From NCBI GenBank assembly GCA_038117205.1, contig JAYOFL010000022.1:1-48434 (forward strand): 48,434 nt of DNA. Direction: 5' to 3'. Shown here piece by piece: positions 47,962 through 48,434 of this stretch (position 1 is the first letter of the stretch; each line of letters starts with the position of its first letter). The notes under the pieces are model-generated. The model did not search any database, was not told where the DNA came from, and saw only the letters and a program-made list of their open reading frames with translations. The translations under genes and the position numbers were made by a program. Source of the DNA: JAQBZY01 sp038117205 (lineage in GTDB: Bacteria; Pseudomonadota; Alphaproteobacteria; Rhodospirillales; Casp-alpha2).

Positions 47962-48434
47962 AGCAGCCCCCTCGCCCGGATCGCGTCGGCGATTTCGGAT
48001 GCCGTCGAGATCGGCGTCACCGCGAAGCCATCCATATCGCCCGTGAACGGACGCGCGTGCCCGCCGGCATAAAGCGCCTCGTGCAGCCGGGCGTGCTTCG
48101 GCGTCACCAGCGCCGGCGGCGCGTAGATGTAGACCGGCTTGCCGGTCGCGCAGGCCTCCGAGCACATGGAGACGGAATCCCCCGTCACGATGACGGCGTC
48201 GGCGAGCGCCAGGAACCCCCGGTACGGATTTTCCTCGCCGCTGTCCCAGCGGTAGAGCCGGTGCGGCGCGTGCAGGCCGGCGGCGAGCGCATCGACCGCG
48301 TCGCCCGTGCGGCGGCTCGTCGTCACCATCAGGCCACCGCGCCTTGCGGCCGCCGCCTTGTCGGCGAGCGCCGCCAATTCCCGCGCCATGTCGGCCGTGA
48401 ACCGCCGCCGCCGCGTCGAGCCGCCGACCAGCAG
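47958..48434 (-). CDS. ELM1-like (DUF1022) protein, 3' part only
   Basis: The frame runs off the right edge, so the N-terminus is missing. The visible 158 or so residues begin LLVGGSTRRRRFTADMAREL and contain MVTTSRRTGDAV, LADAVIVTGDSVSMCSEA and ATGKPVYIYAP. These match the mitochondrial-fission ELM1-like family (DUF1022) of bacteria and plants, whose fold resembles glycosyltransferase-B enzymes. The bacterial function is unestablished, with cell-envelope roles suspected. It overlaps the end of hemN by 4 bp on the opposite strand. Confidence 0.85.
   Translation of the reverse strand: MLVGGSTRRRRFTADMARELAALADKAAAARRGGLMVTTSRRTGDAVDALAAGLHAPHRLYRWDSGEENPYRGFLALADAVIVTGDSVSMCSEACATGKPVYIYAPPALVTPKHARLHEALYAGGHARPFTGDMDGFAVTPISTASEIADAIRARGLL

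Noticed and set aside
1..48434. CRISPR arrays, tRNAs, rRNAs, integrases or insertion sequences
   Set aside because: No regularly spaced repeats, clover-leaf-like genes, transposase or integrase motifs were recognised; the island shows no flanking att-type repeats by eye.

Overview
The window looks like a high-GC alphaproteobacterial chromosome segment, plausibly of the Rhodospirillales/Rhodobacterales type. This rests on a GlnB-GlnA pair, a ParE, an ELM1-like (DUF1022) protein, an LdtR-type MarR regulator, a CspA-like protein and the uniform GC-rich codon use. No rRNA, tRNA, CRISPR array, integrase or insertion sequence was seen. Taxonomy is inferred from gene content only.

Left part (1-32.5 kb): a very dense island for breaking C-N bonds. 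At the left edge an L-carbamoylase-type M20 gene and a second M20 gene run rightward. They converge on a nine-gene leftward operon (12123 down to 1449): M20 hydrolase, degenerate ureohydrolase, ArgH-type lyase, M20, M24, M28, D-carbamoylase (nitrilase fold), hydantoinase/dihydropyrimidinase and Asp/Glu/hydantoin racemase. Most of its upstream genes overlap by a few bases. It is divergent from a LysR regulator (12311-13222). Next comes a rightward peptide/opine-type ABC importer operon (binding protein, two permeases, fused double ATPase) that ends in a TauD-type dioxygenase. A second island (20.0-32.3 kb) holds a DUF1028 protein, an MmgE/PrpD protein, three amidohydrolases, two tandem triple-RidA proteins, an MFS exporter/importer, an N-formylglutamate-amidohydrolase-like protein and an M20 gene with an in-frame amber codon. 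It ends at a TetR regulator. The simplest reading is import of small nitrogen-rich amides, hydantoins, ureido or guanidino compounds and their stepwise conversion to amino acids and ammonia. The actual substrate is unknown. A recurring oddity is that many of these enzymes have lost textbook active-site residues: three M20s, the M24, the ureohydrolase and all six RidA domains.

Right part (32.5-48.4 kb): mostly housekeeping. In order: CspA-like protein with a long leader and terminator; HupE/UreJ metal permease divergent from a CbiX-like chelatase; a frameshifted PiuC-type hydroxylase; an alpha/beta hydrolase; two tiny overlapping genes (one a four-cysteine zinc ribbon); glnB-glnA behind a probable sigma-54 promoter and a strong terminator; small membrane and secreted proteins; an acyl-CoA thioesterase; parE; a methyltransferase; an LdtR-like MarR regulator divergent from a fumarylacetoacetate-hydrolase-family gene; a hydroxypyruvate-isomerase-like gene; hemN behind an FNR/Anr box; and a truncated ELM1-like gene at the right edge.
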